This document shows, one piece after another, positions 47,601 to 56,822 of a DNA stretch of 64,000 bases (its first letter is position 1; each line of letters starts with the position of its first letter). The translations under genes were made by a program, and so were the position numbers. This DNA is from an uncultured Eubacterium sp. GTDB taxonomy: Bacteria; Bacillota; Clostridia; Lachnospirales; Lachnospiraceae. The notes under the pieces were generated by a model. That model worked only from the letters and a program-made list of their open reading frames with translations, was not told where the DNA came from and did not search any database. The stretch is taken from positions 1 to 64,000 of the forward strand of contig CAMEVC010000005.1 of the NCBI GenBank assembly GCA_945939115.1, read 5' to 3'.

Positions 47601-48223
47601 AGAGCATGCTCACGGAAAGCATCTACTGCATCCATTGGACACATATCCTTAAGATCCTCATAATCCCACTTTTCAATCTTCTGAATCTCATGTGATGTAC
47701 GGAAACCATCAAAAAAGTTGATAAATGGTGTCTTACCCTCAAGTGCTGCACAATGTGCAACCGGGCTTAAATCCATAACTTCCTGTGGATTAGTCTCGCA
47801 GAGCATAGCGAAACCTGTCTGACGACAAGCGTAAACATCTGAGTGATCACCGAAGATATTAAGAGCATGTGTTGAAACTGTACGAGCAGATACATCAAAT
47901 ACGCATGGAAGCTGCTCACCAGCAATCTTGTACATGTTAGGAATCATAAGAAGAAGACCCTGAGAAGCTGTAAATGTTGTTGTTAAAGCACCTGCTGCTA
48001 AAGAACCGTGAACTGTTCCGGCAGCACCTGCCTCTGACTCCATCTCTACTACCTTAACAGTGTTACCAAAAATGTTCTTCAATCCCTGAGCTGACCATGT
48101 ATCAACAACATCGGCCATTGGGCTTGAAGGAGTGATTGGATAGATACCAGCTACTTCTGTGTAGGCATAAGCTACATGAGCTGCGGCTGTATTACCATCC
48201 ATTGACTGTTTCTGTCTTGCCAT
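44663..48223 (-). CDS. nifJ: pyruvate:ferredoxin oxidoreductase
   Basis: 1186 residues, the single-chain form. Domain order: pyrimidine-binding N-terminus (AAAHVAYAYTEVAGIYPITPSS), gamma domain, two [4Fe-4S] motifs CVQCNSCAFVC and CMGCGECVTVCPKA near 690-760, then the ThDP domain with CAGCAETSY and FGGDGWAYDIGFGGLDH, DTEMYSNTGGQ. It converts pyruvate and CoA to acetyl-CoA, CO2 and reduced ferredoxin, the main pyruvate step in clostridial fermentation, and is oxygen-sensitive. Long leader of about 70 nt; AGGAGG precedes ATG. Likely highly expressed. Confidence 0.98.
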   Translation of the reverse strand: MARQKQSMDGNTAAAHVAYAYTEVAGIYPITPSSPMADVVDTWSAQGLKNIFGNTVKVVEMESEAGAAGTVHGSLAAGALTTTFTASQGLLLMIPNMYKIAGEQLPCVFDVSARTVSTHALNIFGDHSDVYACRQTGFAMLCETNPQEVMDLSPVAHCAALEGKTPFINFFDGFRTSHEIQKIEKWDYEDLKDMCPMDAVDAFREHALNPNKPVMRGSHENGDIFFQHREACNPVYDALPEVVEKYMNKVNEKLGTNYDLFNYYGAPDADRVIVAMGSINDVAEEVIDYLTAKGEKVGLIKVRLYRPWSSKHLLKVIPKTVKKIAVLDRTKEPGSLGEPLYLDVAATLREAGLNDIVLVGGRYGLGSKDTPPSSVFAIYKELEKDEPKSRFTIGIVDDVTNLSLPEVKPAPITSAPGTVECKFWGLGGDGTVGANKNSTKIIGDHTDKYIQAYFQYDSKKTGGITISHLRFGDNPIKSPYYINQADFVACHNPSYVIKGYKMVQDVKPGGIFMINCQWSDEELNQHMPAEAKQYIAKNNIQLYTINAIDKAIEIGMGKRTNTILQSAFFKLANVMPIDEAVDYMKQAAKKSYSKKGDAVVEMNYKAIDAGVDAVHKVEVPADWATATDDKKPVERTGRPATVKMVNELLDPIGLMDGDSLPVSAFKDIADGQFETGASAYEKRGTAVMVPEWDPTACVQCNSCAFVCSHATIRPFILSTEEVNAAPSNIKLADSKHAIDKTMKYTMSVSPLDCMGCGECVTVCPKAGEAIKMVPQESQAAEQPVFNYLVENVGKKEITPALVNGPIGSQYNQPLLEFSGSCAGCAETSYARLVTQLFGEQMYISNATGCSSIWGGPAATSPYTVNKDSKKGPAWSNSLFEDNAEHGFGMYLGQKTIRDQLIVKVEEMAASEKSTDEFKAAAAKFLETKDDTKANTPATDALIAELEKAAADGYPVASEVLSKKDYLAKKSVWIFGGDGWAYDIGFGGLDHVLASGENVNVFVFDTEMYSNTGGQASKASNIGEVCQFAAAGKEIGKKSLSEIAMTYGYVYVAQIALGANPAQAVKVIQEAEAYPGPSLIIGYAPCELHGIAKGGMNHCQDEMKKAVKSGYWNLFSYNPALKAEGKNPFTLTSKAGDGSYQEFLNNEARYTRLIKPFPERAEKLFAESEEVAKARYEHLEKLVKLYE

Positions 48224-48292
48224 TGTAAATATTTCCTCCTTAAGAAAAATTAGGCAGGCATAAATGTAGCGCTAAAAGAAAAAAAGCACCAT

Positions 48293-48298
48293 ATTATA
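48293..48298 (-). promoter_or_regulatory. candidate -10 of nifJ
   Basis: TATAAT on the minus strand, 70 nt before the nifJ start. No good -35 is visible at 17 nt. The rest of 48224-48396 is AT-rich with no gene. Confidence 0.35.
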
Positions 48299-48392
48299 CG
48301 CACCCACATATTAATAATATTTTATTATCTTTGCCTCCAAAAGTAAAGGCATAAATAGAATAATTCCGCTATATTTCGTAACAAAAATCAAT

Positions 48393-48461
48393 ACAAAAGC
48401 ATTGGACAGACAGAATGCTTAGTGTGTAACCACTAATACACCCTGACATGCCCAATGCTTA
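48393..48461 (-). terminator. terminator after amt-glnK
   Basis: Outer stem AAGCATTGG (48397-48405) / CCAATGCTT (48452-48460), with an internal TTAGTGTG/CACTAATA-type pairing; the minus strand continues TTTTGTATTG. Confidence 0.75.
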
Positions 48462-48483
48462 TTATACAAAACTAAACTATAAT

Positions 48484-50226
48484 TTAGTCATCTTCGCCCT
48501 GGAGAGCATCATATCCTGATTCTCCTGTTCTTACCTTAACGACATCCTCTACATCATATACGAAAATCTTACCATCTCCGATATGTCCTGTGTAAAGAGC
48601 CTTTCTTGCAGCATTGATTACATCCATAACAGGAACTGAAGATATTACCATCTCAACCTGAGTCTTAGGAAGAAGCTGGATATCCATAGGAACTCCTCTG
48701 TAATATTCCGGAGCACCCTTCTGTGTTCCACATCCAAGAACCTGTGTTACTGTCATACCTGTAACACCGATCTCGTTCATAGACTTCTTGAATCTCTCAA
48801 ATCTCTCCTGCTTCATAAGGATTTCAACCTTAGTAATCTTCTTGCCTTCGCCATCCTCTGAAGTCTTAACAAGTGCAGGGACTGCACTTTCCATAGGCTC
48901 TGAACCGATGACCTCGACATCTCCGTCAACGAAATCCATTCCACCAAACTCAAATCCGGCATAAGCACTTGAAAGACCGTGCTCCATAATATCAAGACCT
49001 CTGATTTCTTCTTCCTTAGAAGCTCTGAGTCCGATAGTAGCCTTAATAACTGTAAACACAATAACCATGCATATAGCAGCCCATGCTGCAACTGAGATAA
49101 ATCCTACAAACTGGAGTCCTAACTGAGTGAATCCGCCTCCATAGAAAAGACCCTCACCCTTAATTGTTCCTGCCTCAACAGCAATTGCATATCCAGGAGC
49201 TGAGCTTGTTGCGAAAAGACCAACTGCTAAAGTTCCCCAGATACCATTCATCATATGTACTGCAACAGCTCCTACAGGATCATCAATGTGAAGCTTATAA
49301 TCAAGAAGCCATACACCGAATACAACTAAAAGACCAGATACAATACCAACCATTGCTGCACCAAAACAATCTGTAACATCACAAGGAGCAGTGATACCTA
49401 CAAGTCCGGCAAGTGAAGCATTAAGACACATTGAAACATCAGGCTTGCCATATCTTATCCATGTAAATATCATACATACAACTGTTGCTACTGCCGGAGC
49501 AACTGTTGTAGTAAGGAAGATAGAACCAAGATCCTCAAGTGAAGTTGCTGCTGCACCGTTGAATCCGTACCAGCCTAACCACAGAATAAATACACCAAGT
49601 GCACCAAGTGGAATGTTATGTCCAGGGAAAGCATTTACCTTGACAACCTTACCATTATCATCCTTCTCAAACTTACCAATACGAGGTCCTAATATCTTAG
49701 CACCGATAAGTGCTGCAATACCACCTACCATATGAATTGCGCATGAACCTGCAAAATCATGGAAACCTAACTGGGCAAGCCAGCCGCCACCCCAAATCCA
49801 ATGTGCTTCGATTGGATATACGAGACCAGAGATAACTGCTGAGTAAATGCAGTATGATAAGAACTTTGTTCTCTCTGCCATAGCACCTGATACAATTGTT
49901 GCTGTTGTTGCACAGAATACTAAGTTGAATACAAAACCTGAAAAATCAAAATCTCCGTAAGCTGTGAAAATATCAAATCCCGGCTTACCAATGAATCCTA
50001 AAAGATCCTCGCCGAGCAACAAACTGAAACCAATTAAAATGAACATTACTGTACCAATACAGAAGTCCATCAAATTCTTCATAATAATGTTACCCGAATT
50101 CTTTGCTCTTGTGAATCCTGTCTCTACCATGGCGAATCCTGCCTGCATCCAGAAAACAAGAGCAGCACCGATAAGGAACCATACGCCAAATATCTGGCTG
50201 TCCACTGCTGACATAATTTCTTGCAT
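48484..50226 (-). CDS. amt: ammonium transporter fused to a P-II regulatory domain
   Basis: 580 residues. Residues 1-430 are an Amt/Mep/Rh channel (WFLIGAALVFWMQAGFAMVE, the HMVGGIAALIGA and VHMMNGIWGTL histidine helices). After a linker (about 430-465) comes a complete P-II domain: KVEILMKQERFERFKK, T-loop GCGTQKGAPEYYRGVP with the tyrosines usually modified, and the C-terminal signature HIGDGKIFVYDVEDVVKVRTGESG. GlnK normally blocks AmtB in trans as a separate protein; here the regulator is tethered. Acts in the cytoplasmic membrane for ammonium uptake under nitrogen limitation. ATG with GGAGG 8 nt upstream. Confidence 0.95.
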   Translation of the reverse strand: MQEIMSAVDSQIFGVWFLIGAALVFWMQAGFAMVETGFTRAKNSGNIIMKNLMDFCIGTVMFILIGFSLLLGEDLLGFIGKPGFDIFTAYGDFDFSGFVFNLVFCATTATIVSGAMAERTKFLSYCIYSAVISGLVYPIEAHWIWGGGWLAQLGFHDFAGSCAIHMVGGIAALIGAKILGPRIGKFEKDDNGKVVKVNAFPGHNIPLGALGVFILWLGWYGFNGAAATSLEDLGSIFLTTTVAPAVATVVCMIFTWIRYGKPDVSMCLNASLAGLVGITAPCDVTDCFGAAMVGIVSGLLVVFGVWLLDYKLHIDDPVGAVAVHMMNGIWGTLAVGLFATSSAPGYAIAVEAGTIKGEGLFYGGGFTQLGLQFVGFISVAAWAAICMVIVFTVIKATIGLRASKEEEIRGLDIMEHGLSSAYAGFEFGGMDFVDGDVEVIGSEPMESAVPALVKTSEDGEGKKITKVEILMKQERFERFKKSMNEIGVTGMTVTQVLGCGTQKGAPEYYRGVPMDIQLLPKTQVEMVISSVPVMDVINAARKALYTGHIGDGKIFVYDVEDVVKVRTGESGYDALQGEDD

Positions 50227-50261
50227 AACCTTTTCCTCCCTAATCTAAGAAATTATCCGGT

Positions 50262-50284
50262 AACAGAGTCTGTCATTCTCTGTT
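50262..50284 (-). promoter_or_regulatory. small hairpin before the amt ribosome binding site
   Basis: AACAGAG (50262-50268) pairs with CTCTGTT (50278-50284) around a 9-nt loop. The same heptamer recurs on the far side of the leader terminator (50364-50370), so alternative pairings are possible. Confidence 0.45.
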
Positions 50285-50300
50285 CCGATTGAATCATCAA

Positions 50301-50360
50301 CACACAAAAAGGCGTGTAATCAGGTTCCCTTCCGAAAACCTGATTACACGCCTTTGTGCA
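50301..50360 (-). terminator. terminator-like hairpin in the amt leader
   Basis: 16-bp perfect stem GGCGTGTAATCAGGTT (50311-50326) / AACCTGATTACACGCC (50337-50352), extended by A-U pairs, then UUUUUGUGU on the minus strand. It lies between the divergent amt and AraC-type genes, so it is not the 3' end of either; it sits inside the amt 5' leader and is a good attenuator candidate. Confidence 0.78.
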
Positions 50361-50385
50361 CATCTCTGTTCAATTTATGTTGCTT

Positions 50386-50391
50386 ATTATA
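50386..50391 (-). promoter_or_regulatory. candidate -10 of amt-glnK
   Basis: TATAAT on the minus strand, giving a leader of about 150 nt that contains the terminator-like hairpin. The -35 region is not consensus-like, which may mean an activator is needed. Confidence 0.45.
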
Positions 50392-50433
50392 CTAGCTATA
50401 TTTTATAATTATTGAAAAAATCGGACATTTATA

Positions 50434-50462
50434 TTGACTTTTTTATTTTTTATTTATAGAAT
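50434..50462 (+). promoter_or_regulatory. promoter of the AraC-type regulator
   Basis: TTGACT (50434-50439), 17-nt spacer, TAGAAT (50457-50462); the start codon follows about 32 nt later. Confidence 0.65.
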
Positions 50463-50493
50463 TTTAACATACCAGAAGAAAAGAGGATTCAAT

Positions 50494-51285
50494 ATGATAC
50501 AAGTGATACAACCATTCGGACTTGATATGTCCTGTGAAGCTGTAACTGAAAAGTCTGTCTCAGAGCATATGAGTTTCTACGAATTAAAGTATTCAAACCG
50601 GAAATCATCTATTGATATTTCCATGATTCCATGTTTTACCACAGAATGGATAGTCTGCTACAATAACAGGGGCGATGCCTGTGAGTTTGTCTGTATCGGA
50701 GCGTTAAGCTCACTCACCGCATTTAAGCTTAACGCCTATGATAATTATCTGGGAGTAAGATTTGATGAAACAGGATGTTACTTCAATCAGGGATGCGATA
50801 TAAAAACTTACCCTGTCAACATTTTCAACCAGATTTTTTCTTACTCTCCAAAGTCCGGTTCCCATGAGAAGGCACTGGTGGACAGTTTCCGGAAATCTTC
50901 GTCATTTGAAGAAAGAATAGAACTTTTCACACATTTTCTTATGGAACATAAGACATTCTGTCCGGTTCCTGACAATATCAGAATGCTCAATGATTCCGTC
51001 ACATCAGGCGTCACAACGGTGCAGGAAATGTCTGTCAAGTCCGGATATTCTGAGCGCCATATATCAAGACTTTACAGAGAGGTCTATGGTTTTGGCCCTA
51101 AGGATTTCATCAAATATATCCGTTTCCAGAATGTTTTGCAGGCTATAATTGATAATCCGGAAAGTGACAACAGTGTATTTATTGCCGGTACAGGCTATTC
51201 TGATCAGGCACATTTCCAGAGAGAATTCAAATCATATACCGGAATAACTCCGAAACAGTTTGCCAGAACAATCGCATCAAGATGA
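50494..51285 (+). CDS. AraC family transcriptional regulator
   Basis: 263 residues. A divergent N-terminal sensor part (1-150) resembling cupin-type AraC domains, then two helix-turn-helix motifs: TTVQEMSVKSGYSERHISRLYREVYG and the second around IAGTGYSDQAHFQREFKSYTG with ITPKQFA. Ligand unknown. It is divergent from amt-glnK across a 267-base region, so control of that gene is possible but unproven. ATG at 50494 with AGAGG upstream; a longer frame exists but overlaps the promoter. Confidence 0.9.
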   Translation: MIQVIQPFGLDMSCEAVTEKSVSEHMSFYELKYSNRKSSIDISMIPCFTTEWIVCYNNRGDACEFVCIGALSSLTAFKLNAYDNYLGVRFDETGCYFNQGCDIKTYPVNIFNQIFSYSPKSGSHEKALVDSFRKSSSFEERIELFTHFLMEHKTFCPVPDNIRMLNDSVTSGVTTVQEMSVKSGYSERHISRLYREVYGFGPKDFIKYIRFQNVLQAIIDNPESDNSVFIAGTGYSDQAHFQREFKSYTGITPKQFARTIASR

Positions 51286-51308
51286 TTAAATCAAGATAAT
51301 TATTCAGT

Positions 51309-51336
51309 AAAAGCCCATTATATCAATGGGCTTTTA
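51309..51336 (+). terminator. terminator after the AraC-type gene
   Basis: 11-bp stem AAAAGCCCATT (51309-51319) / AATGGGCTTTT (51325-51335), with a U-rich descending arm. Its right end touches the hemW stop codon, so it may serve both converging genes. Confidence 0.8.
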
Positions 51337-52488
51337 CACTGTAAGGATAAAATCGCTCATAACAGTATTACATACATCTATTCCAAGTTCTGTGAGTAGC
51401 AGGTTACTCCCCCTTCTAACGAGAAGCCCCTTTTCGATATTCTGCCTTATCTCATTCTCATAGACTGATTCAATATCCATGCCAAATCTTTTTCTGAATT
51501 CATTGACATCTATCCCTTCCATTTTCCTGAGCCCCAGAAACATAAACTCCTCTATCTCATCTTTAATTGATAGTTCTTCAACATTTTCATAGAGTTTACT
51601 TACATCTGTATCAGATGCGATATAGTCCTCAAGACTTCTTATAACAGAATATCTTTTATTCCCCACCAGGCTGGCTGCTGAACATCCAAAACCGAAATAT
51701 TCTCCTCTGTTCCAATACAATAGATTGTGACGGCATTCGCACCCTTTCCTGCTGTAATTAGATATCTCATATCTGCCATATCCACATTTTGCAAGAAAAT
51801 CCTTAGTCATATGGTACATTTTTCTATCCTCGTCCTCATCGGGAACCGCCGGATACTTCTCTATATTATCAGCAAGATATGTTCCCTCCTCAAGAATGAG
51901 GCTGTACACCGATATATGTTCAGGGGTAAGAGCTGTCACCTTTTCAAATGTATTCTTAAGCGACTCTTCGTTCTGTCCCGGTATTGCTGACATTATATCA
52001 ACATTAATATTATCGAATCCGGCCCTCCTTGCCATTGTATAGCTTTCCACAAAATCCTCGTATGTATGAATTCTCCCAAGCATCTTAAGTTCATTATTAT
52101 CTGCAGACTGCAGCCCGAAGCTTATTCTGTTTATTCCACATTCTCTGTACTCCATCAGTTTCTGTTCATCCACAGTTTTAGGATTACATTCTATGGTAAT
52201 CTCTGCATCAGGCAAAATATTAAAATACTCTCTTACTGCTCCCATAATTGAGGCAATGCAGCCATACGGCATTACAGATGGCGTTCCACCACCAAAAAAT
52301 ACGGATGTAATATCCTGCCGGCGTTCATCTTTCCCTGCTGTATTTCGTATCTGCCTTATCAGTGCTTCAGTATATGCTTCTTTAATATCATCCCCTGCCG
52401 GTGCTGAAAGAAAATCGCAGTATATGCATTTTTGTACACAAAAAGGGATATGTATATATATCCCTTTTCCCATTATATTATTCATCAT
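51334..52488 (-). CDS. hemW: radical SAM heme chaperone HemW
   Basis: 384 residues. Radical SAM motif in [13 protein letters not shown] (CxxxCxxC, followed by F as in HemW), [43 protein letters not shown], and the HemN C-terminal domain. HemW binds and transfers heme; it lacks the fourth HemN-specific features for coproporphyrinogen oxidation. It overlaps the lepA 3' end, the usual lepA-hemW order. The exact start among the ATG codons at 52488, 52485 and 52473 is uncertain. Confidence 0.9.
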   Translation of the reverse strand: MMNNIMGKGIYIHIPFCVQKCIYCDFLSAPAGDDIKEAYTEALIRQIRNTAGKDERRQDITSVFFGGGTPSVMPYGCIASIMGAVREYFNILPDAEITIECNPKTVDEQKLMEYRECGINRISFGLQSADNNELKMLGRIHTYEDFVESYTMARRAGFDNINVDIMSAIPGQNEESLKNTFEKVTALTPEHISVYSLILEEGTYLADNIEKYPAVPDEDEDRKMYHMTKDFLAKCGYGRYEISNYSRKGCECRHNLLYWNRGEYFGFGCSAASLVGNKRYSVIRSLEDYIASDTDVSKLYENVEELSIKDEIEEFMFLGLRKMEGIDVNEFRKRFGMDIESVYENEIRQNIEKGLLVRRGSNLLLTELGIDVCNTVMSDFILTV

Positions 52489-54292
52489 CAAGCTTTAATA
52501 CACTCATGAATGCCTTCTGTGGAATCTCTACATTGCCCACCTGACGCATTCTCTTCTTTCCTTCCTTCTGCTTCTCAAGGAGCTTCTTCTTACGGGAAAT
52601 ATCTCCGCCGTAACACTTGGCAAGGACATCTTTCCTAAGAGCCTTGACAGTCTCACGGGCAATTACCCTGCTTCCGATTGCCGCCTGAATTGGTATCTCG
52701 AAAAGCTGTCTCGGAATCTCTTCTTTAAGCTTTTCACACATCTTGCGTCCACGTTCCTCTGCGCTTCCGGCAAATACAATAAATGACAGGGCATCCACTT
52801 CCTCTTTATTAATAAGAATATCAAGCTTCACAAGATTAGACTTCTCATATCCCTTCATCTCATAGTCAAATGAAGCATAACCTCTTGAACGTGACTTCAA
52901 TGCATCAAAGAAATCATATATTATTTCATTAAGGGGCAGATCGTACTTGAGCAGTGCTCTGGTCTGCTCAATATATTCCATTCCATTATATATTCCCCGC
53001 CTTTCCTGACACAGCTTCATAATCGGGCCAACAAACTCTGTTGTCACCATTATCTCTGCACTTACCACCGGCTCTTCCATATAATCAATCTCTGACGGGT
53101 CTGGCATATTAGTTGGATTAGTAAGGTCAATTATCTCTCCATTGGTCTTATGAACTTTATATATTACTCCCGGCGCTGTTGTTACCAAATCCAGATTATA
53201 CTCTCTCTCTAATCTTTCCTGTATAATCTCAAGATGAAGTAATCCTAAGAATCCACATCTGAATCCGAAGCCAAGGGCAACAGATGTCTCCGGCTCGAAC
53301 TGAAGCGCAGCATCATTTAGCTGAAGCTTTTCCAGCGCCTCTCTTAAATCCTGATACTTTGCACCATCAGCAGGATATAATCCGCAGTAAACCATTGAAT
53401 TAACCTTCTTATATCCCGGAAGCGGTTTCTCGCAAGGCCTGTCATTATCTGTGACAGTATCACCAACTCTTGTATCTCTTACATTCTTTATGCTGGCTGT
53501 AATATATCCAACCATGCCCGCTGTAAGCTCGTCGCATGGAATGAATCTTCCCGCGCCAAAGTATCCTACCTCAACAACCTCTTCCACAGCCCCGGTTGCC
53601 ATCATCCTTATCCTGGTACCCTTCTTTACGGTTCCCTCCTTGATTCTGACAAATATAATAACTCCCTTATATGCATCATATACAGAATCAAATATAAGTG
53701 CCGAAAGCGGTGCCTGAGAATCTCCCTGTGGTGCCGGAATCTTAGTTACAATCTGCTCCAGTACCTGTTCAATATTAATACCATTCTTAGCAGATATCTG
53801 AGGTGCATCCTGAGCCTCAATACCTATAACATCCTCAATCTCCTCAATAACACGCTGTGGGTCTGCACTCGGAAGGTCAATCTTGTTGATAACAGGAAAT
53901 ACATCCAGATCATGGTCCAGTGCAAGATACACATTAGCAAGCGTCTGTGCCTCAATTCCCTGAGCAGCGTCCACTACAAGGATAGCACCATCACAGGCTG
54001 CAAGCGCCCTGGAAACCTCATAGTTAAAATCCACATGTCCGGGAGTGTCTATGAGATTGAAAATATATTCCTGTCCATCTGAAGCCTTATAAACTGTTCT
54101 TACAGTCTGTGCCTTAATGGTAATTCCTCTTTCTCTCTCCAAATCCATATTGTCAAGAATCTGTTCCTGCATCTCCCTTGACGTAAGAAGACCTGTCTTT
54201 TCAATAATTCTGTCCGCAAGTGTTGATTTGCCATGATCAATATGTGCTATAATACAAAAATTTCTTATGTTCTTCTGATTAATTCCTGCCAT
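52478..54292 (-). CDS. lepA: elongation factor 4 (LepA)
   Basis: 604 residues, translational GTPase. G1 [15 protein letters not shown]2 RGITIKAQ, G3 DTPGHVDF, G4 [10 protein letters not shown]; the LepA-specific C-terminal domain ends with [25 protein letters not shown]. Back-translocase that aids stalled ribosomes. Its ATG overlaps the stop of the upstream amidase-like gene (TAATG). Confidence 0.98.
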   Translation of the reverse strand: MAGINQKNIRNFCIIAHIDHGKSTLADRIIEKTGLLTSREMQEQILDNMDLERERGITIKAQTVRTVYKASDGQEYIFNLIDTPGHVDFNYEVSRALAACDGAILVVDAAQGIEAQTLANVYLALDHDLDVFPVINKIDLPSADPQRVIEEIEDVIGIEAQDAPQISAKNGINIEQVLEQIVTKIPAPQGDSQAPLSALIFDSVYDAYKGVIIFVRIKEGTVKKGTRIRMMATGAVEEVVEVGYFGAGRFIPCDELTAGMVGYITASIKNVRDTRVGDTVTDNDRPCEKPLPGYKKVNSMVYCGLYPADGAKYQDLREALEKLQLNDAALQFEPETSVALGFGFRCGFLGLLHLEIIQERLEREYNLDLVTTAPGVIYKVHKTNGEIIDLTNPTNMPDPSEIDYMEEPVVSAEIMVTTEFVGPIMKLCQERRGIYNGMEYIEQTRALLKYDLPLNEIIYDFFDALKSRSRGYASFDYEMKGYEKSNLVKLDILINKEEVDALSFIVFAGSAEERGRKMCEKLKEEIPRQLFEIPIQAAIGSRVIARETVKALRKDVLAKCYGGDISRKKKLLEKQKEGKKRMRQVGNVEIPQKAFMSVLKLDDE

Positions 54293-55071
54293 TAGTATAA
54301 CCCCGCCTGTCTTAAATAATCTACTATTCCATCTGCAATAGCCTGCGCCGTCTTATCCTTTTCTGTAGTTACCCGCTTAAGGTCTGACGCGTTAGTGATA
54401 AAGCCCATATCTATTATACAGCTGTTACATTTGCTGTGGGCATTAATATAATAATTATCCTTAGTGTCACTCACTGTCCCCACCTTAACTCCACGGTTCT
54501 TTATCCCGGCAGTTTTCTCCATATTAGACAGAATGTTTCTTGAAAGTTCTGCCGCCTGTGAAGGCTGTGTCGTATGGATATAGCTTTCAGCCCCGGAAAC
54601 CGAAGTGTCTGTGCTGTATGAGTTCATTCTGAGTGAAACGCAGGCAAATGCACCTGACTCATTGCAAATCTTAGTTCTTGTCTCTTCACTCACATCTTTA
54701 TCTGATTCTCTGGTCATAACAACCTTGATACCCCGTGTTTCAAGCTTAGTCTTGACAGCCACAGCCATATCAAGTGTTATATCCTTTTCTTTCTTAGAAC
54801 CTGATGTCAGCCCTGACTCAGAACCACCCTTAGCTGCATCAAGGCATATAATTATACCATGATTTTCAGGTTCCGTAGATTGCTCTGTACTCTTATCATT
54901 CAAGTATTCGCTGGTTCTGGTCTCTTCCTGTGAGTCCTTTCCGAAAACTCCTGAAATATCAACAGTCCCCTTAAAATAATCATTATATATCATAATTGCC
55001 ATTACTATTATAGAAATAAGCGTGGCCAGTCCAAATATTTTATCTATTCTAAATGTCCTATGACTTTTCAT
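54292..55071 (-). CDS. degenerate N-acetylmuramoyl-L-alanine amidase, predicted inactive
   Basis: 259 residues: N-terminal transmembrane anchor (about 13-30), a Ser/Thr/Glu linker, and an Amidase_3 domain from about 70 with the expected order of segments. The zinc ligands are lost: the GHGG His is K81 (LDAAKGG), the SIHAN His is R148 (CVSLRMN), while the Glu at E95 remains and the catalytic Glu is D221 (IIDMGFITN). The fold-defining TRESD and AESYIH segments persist. It could bind peptidoglycan or regulate a real amidase. Located between sigE and lepA and co-transcribed with lepA by overlap. Confidence 0.82.
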   Translation of the reverse strand: MKSHRTFRIDKIFGLATLISIIVMAIMIYNDYFKGTVDISGVFGKDSQEETRTSEYLNDKSTEQSTEPENHGIIICLDAAKGGSESGLTSGSKKEKDITLDMAVAVKTKLETRGIKVVMTRESDKDVSEETRTKICNESGAFACVSLRMNSYSTDTSVSGAESYIHTTQPSQAAELSRNILSNMEKTAGIKNRGVKVGTVSDTKDNYYINAHSKCNSCIIDMGFITNASDLKRVTTEKDKTAQAIADGIVDYLRQAGLY

Positions 55072-55125
55072 TATAGTACCCCATTAATATTTCTTGTACT
55101 ATTGTCCATAAGGTTGGGGCAAATG

Positions 55126-55866
55126 TCAACAACTTTTGACCATTTCTTTTCGCAACTGTCTCATTATCTTCTTCTCAAGTCTTGAAATATAGGATTGCGA
55201 TATTCCCAGCATATCAGCAACCTCCTTCTGTGTCTTCTCCTCTCCGTCCTCAGAACTGAGTCCGAATCTTAAATCAATAATTATTCTTTCACGCTCCGGA
55301 AGCTGGTCTATAGCTCTTTTTAACATTTTACATTCCACCTCTGTCTCGATATCCCTGTATATTATATCCTCGTCCGTTCCAATAATATCTGAAAGAAGAA
55401 GCTCATTTCCGTCCCAGTCCACATTAAGCGGTTCATCTATCGACACCTCTGCCTTTAACTTGCTGTTGCGCCTAAGGTACATAAGTATCTCATTTTCAAT
55501 GCATCTTGAAGCATATGTGGCAAGCTTGATGTTCTTATCCTTATCATAGGAATTTATTGCCTTGATAAGTCCGATAGTTCCTATAGATATGAGGTCTTCT
55601 ACTCCCACTCCCGTATTATCAAATTTCTTGGCAATATACACCACGAGCCTTAAGTTATGTTCAATAAGCTTATGCTTTGCCTGTGCATCAACAGAAGTTC
55701 CCAACGCCTCTATTGCATCCTGCTCCTCAGATATATCAAGAGGTGCAGGCAGAATATCAGAACCGCCTATATAATGAACATCTCCCTGTTTCAAAAAACA
55801 AAAATTCTTTATTGATGGCATCACCTTAAACTGAAAGTTATCTGCCATAGCAACCTTTACTACCAT
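55126..55866 (-). CDS. sigE: RNA polymerase sporulation sigma factor SigE (pro-form)
   Basis: About 246 residues. After an N-terminal pro-region comes [14 protein letters not shown], which matches the SigE cleavage junction region, then [35 protein letters not shown] and region 4 with [15 protein letters not shown]. The early mother-cell sigma factor, activated by SpoIIGA cleavage; spoIIGA lies directly upstream. The start is uncertain: ATG 55866 (AAAAGG about 10 nt ahead) or ATG 55848 (AAAGG 5 nt ahead). Confidence 0.93.
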   Translation of the reverse strand: MVVKVAMADNFQFKVMPSIKNFCFLKQGDVHYIGGSDILPAPLDISEEQDAIEALGTSVDAQAKHKLIEHNLRLVVYIAKKFDNTGVGVEDLISIGTIGLIKAINSYDKDKNIKLATYASRCIENEILMYLRRNSKLKAEVSIDEPLNVDWDGNELLLSDIIGTDEDIIYRDIETEVECKMLKRAIDQLPERERIIIDLRFGLSSEDGEEKTQKEVADMLGISQSYISRLEKKIMRQLRKEMVKSC

Positions 55867-55912
55867 ATTTCTATCCATCCTTTTCTTCTTATAATCCCAT
55901 TTCCCTATTCTT

Positions 55913-56797
55913 CTACTCAATCATTTTTCTTCCAAGAAGAGCATGAAACTCCCCATTTCCATTAATCTTACTTCCAGATAAGCCTATTGCGGCATATTCA
56001 CATTTTTTCATTTCATCTCCATTGTATATATGTATATAATCTGCTGTTATGATTTCCATCATCCCACCTGTTTTCCCCACACAATTGTAGGGAATCAGGT
56101 GATATTGAAGCTTATGTAAGTTATCTATATCACTGAGAATATTGTCAAAATAAGTTCTCTCAACCACTGTAACAGGTCTTTTCCCAAAATAATCTACCAG
56201 TGTATTGCCTGTATCTATTATGGCGTCCATTTCTATTTCATGACCCTGTAAGCCAATTACAATGTGCCTTTTTAAGCTGTCCTCCATCCTCATTGAACGC
56301 AACAGCCTTATTATCATAAAGCAAAGCACTAACGATACAGCAAAAAAGAGTACCAATTCACTGTCAGAAAGAATAACATTTCCTATGAAGTATCCTGCAA
56401 ATGTATACTTCAATCCATGCATAATTCCTCCCATAAAGAGTGCAGAGGTTATCATCACCGCACACCCTTTTAACAGACTTCTCATATAAAGCTTTAATTG
56501 TTTTGATGTTCTCTGTCTGTCCATCCCACTTCCTGAAAACATAACCATTACCATTATCAATGTAACCGGTCCGTAAGTTATTATCTTGACAGGCAGAGCA
56601 AATCTCAATGGAATACACACACTTATGACTGACCATACAGCACCTAAAGTGGCAGAAATAAGCATTCTGGATAATTTGGCAGAATAATGTAATATCCAGT
56701 CTGTTATAATCAGCACCATAAAGTCTGACACAAAGTTTATTCCAAACAGAACATCTGCATATATAACGATATCCTTTATCACCTCCTCATTAAGCAT
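55913..56797 (-). CDS. spoIIGA: sigma-E processing peptidase SpoIIGA
   Basis: About 294 residues. Five N-terminal transmembrane helices, then a pepsin-like domain with the catalytic Asp in [14 protein letters not shown]. It cleaves pro-SigE at the forespore septum after a SpoIIR signal. Directly ahead of sigE (46-base gap), the canonical spoIIG order. The ATG at 56795-56797 lacks a good ribosome binding site, while a perfect AGGAGGTGAT lies inside the coding start, so the true initiation codon is unresolved. Confidence 0.9.
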   Translation of the reverse strand: MLNEEVIKDIVIYADVLFGINFVSDFMVLIITDWILHYSAKLSRMLISATLGAVWSVISVCIPLRFALPVKIITYGPVTLIMVMVMFSGSGMDRQRTSKQLKLYMRSLLKGCAVMITSALFMGGIMHGLKYTFAGYFIGNVILSDSELVLFFAVSLVLCFMIIRLLRSMRMEDSLKRHIVIGLQGHEIEMDAIIDTGNTLVDYFGKRPVTVVERTYFDNILSDIDNLHKLQYHLIPYNCVGKTGGMMEIITADYIHIYNGDEMKKCEYAAIGLSGSKINGNGEFHALLGRKMIE

Positions 56798-56822
56798 CTT
56801 TGGTTTGTTTGTTACGGACACA

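Noticed and set aside
51334-52488. Oxygen-independent coproporphyrinogen oxidase (HemN).
   Set aside because: The short CxxxCxxC plus F pattern, length and lepA context fit HemW; no later heme genes accompany it.
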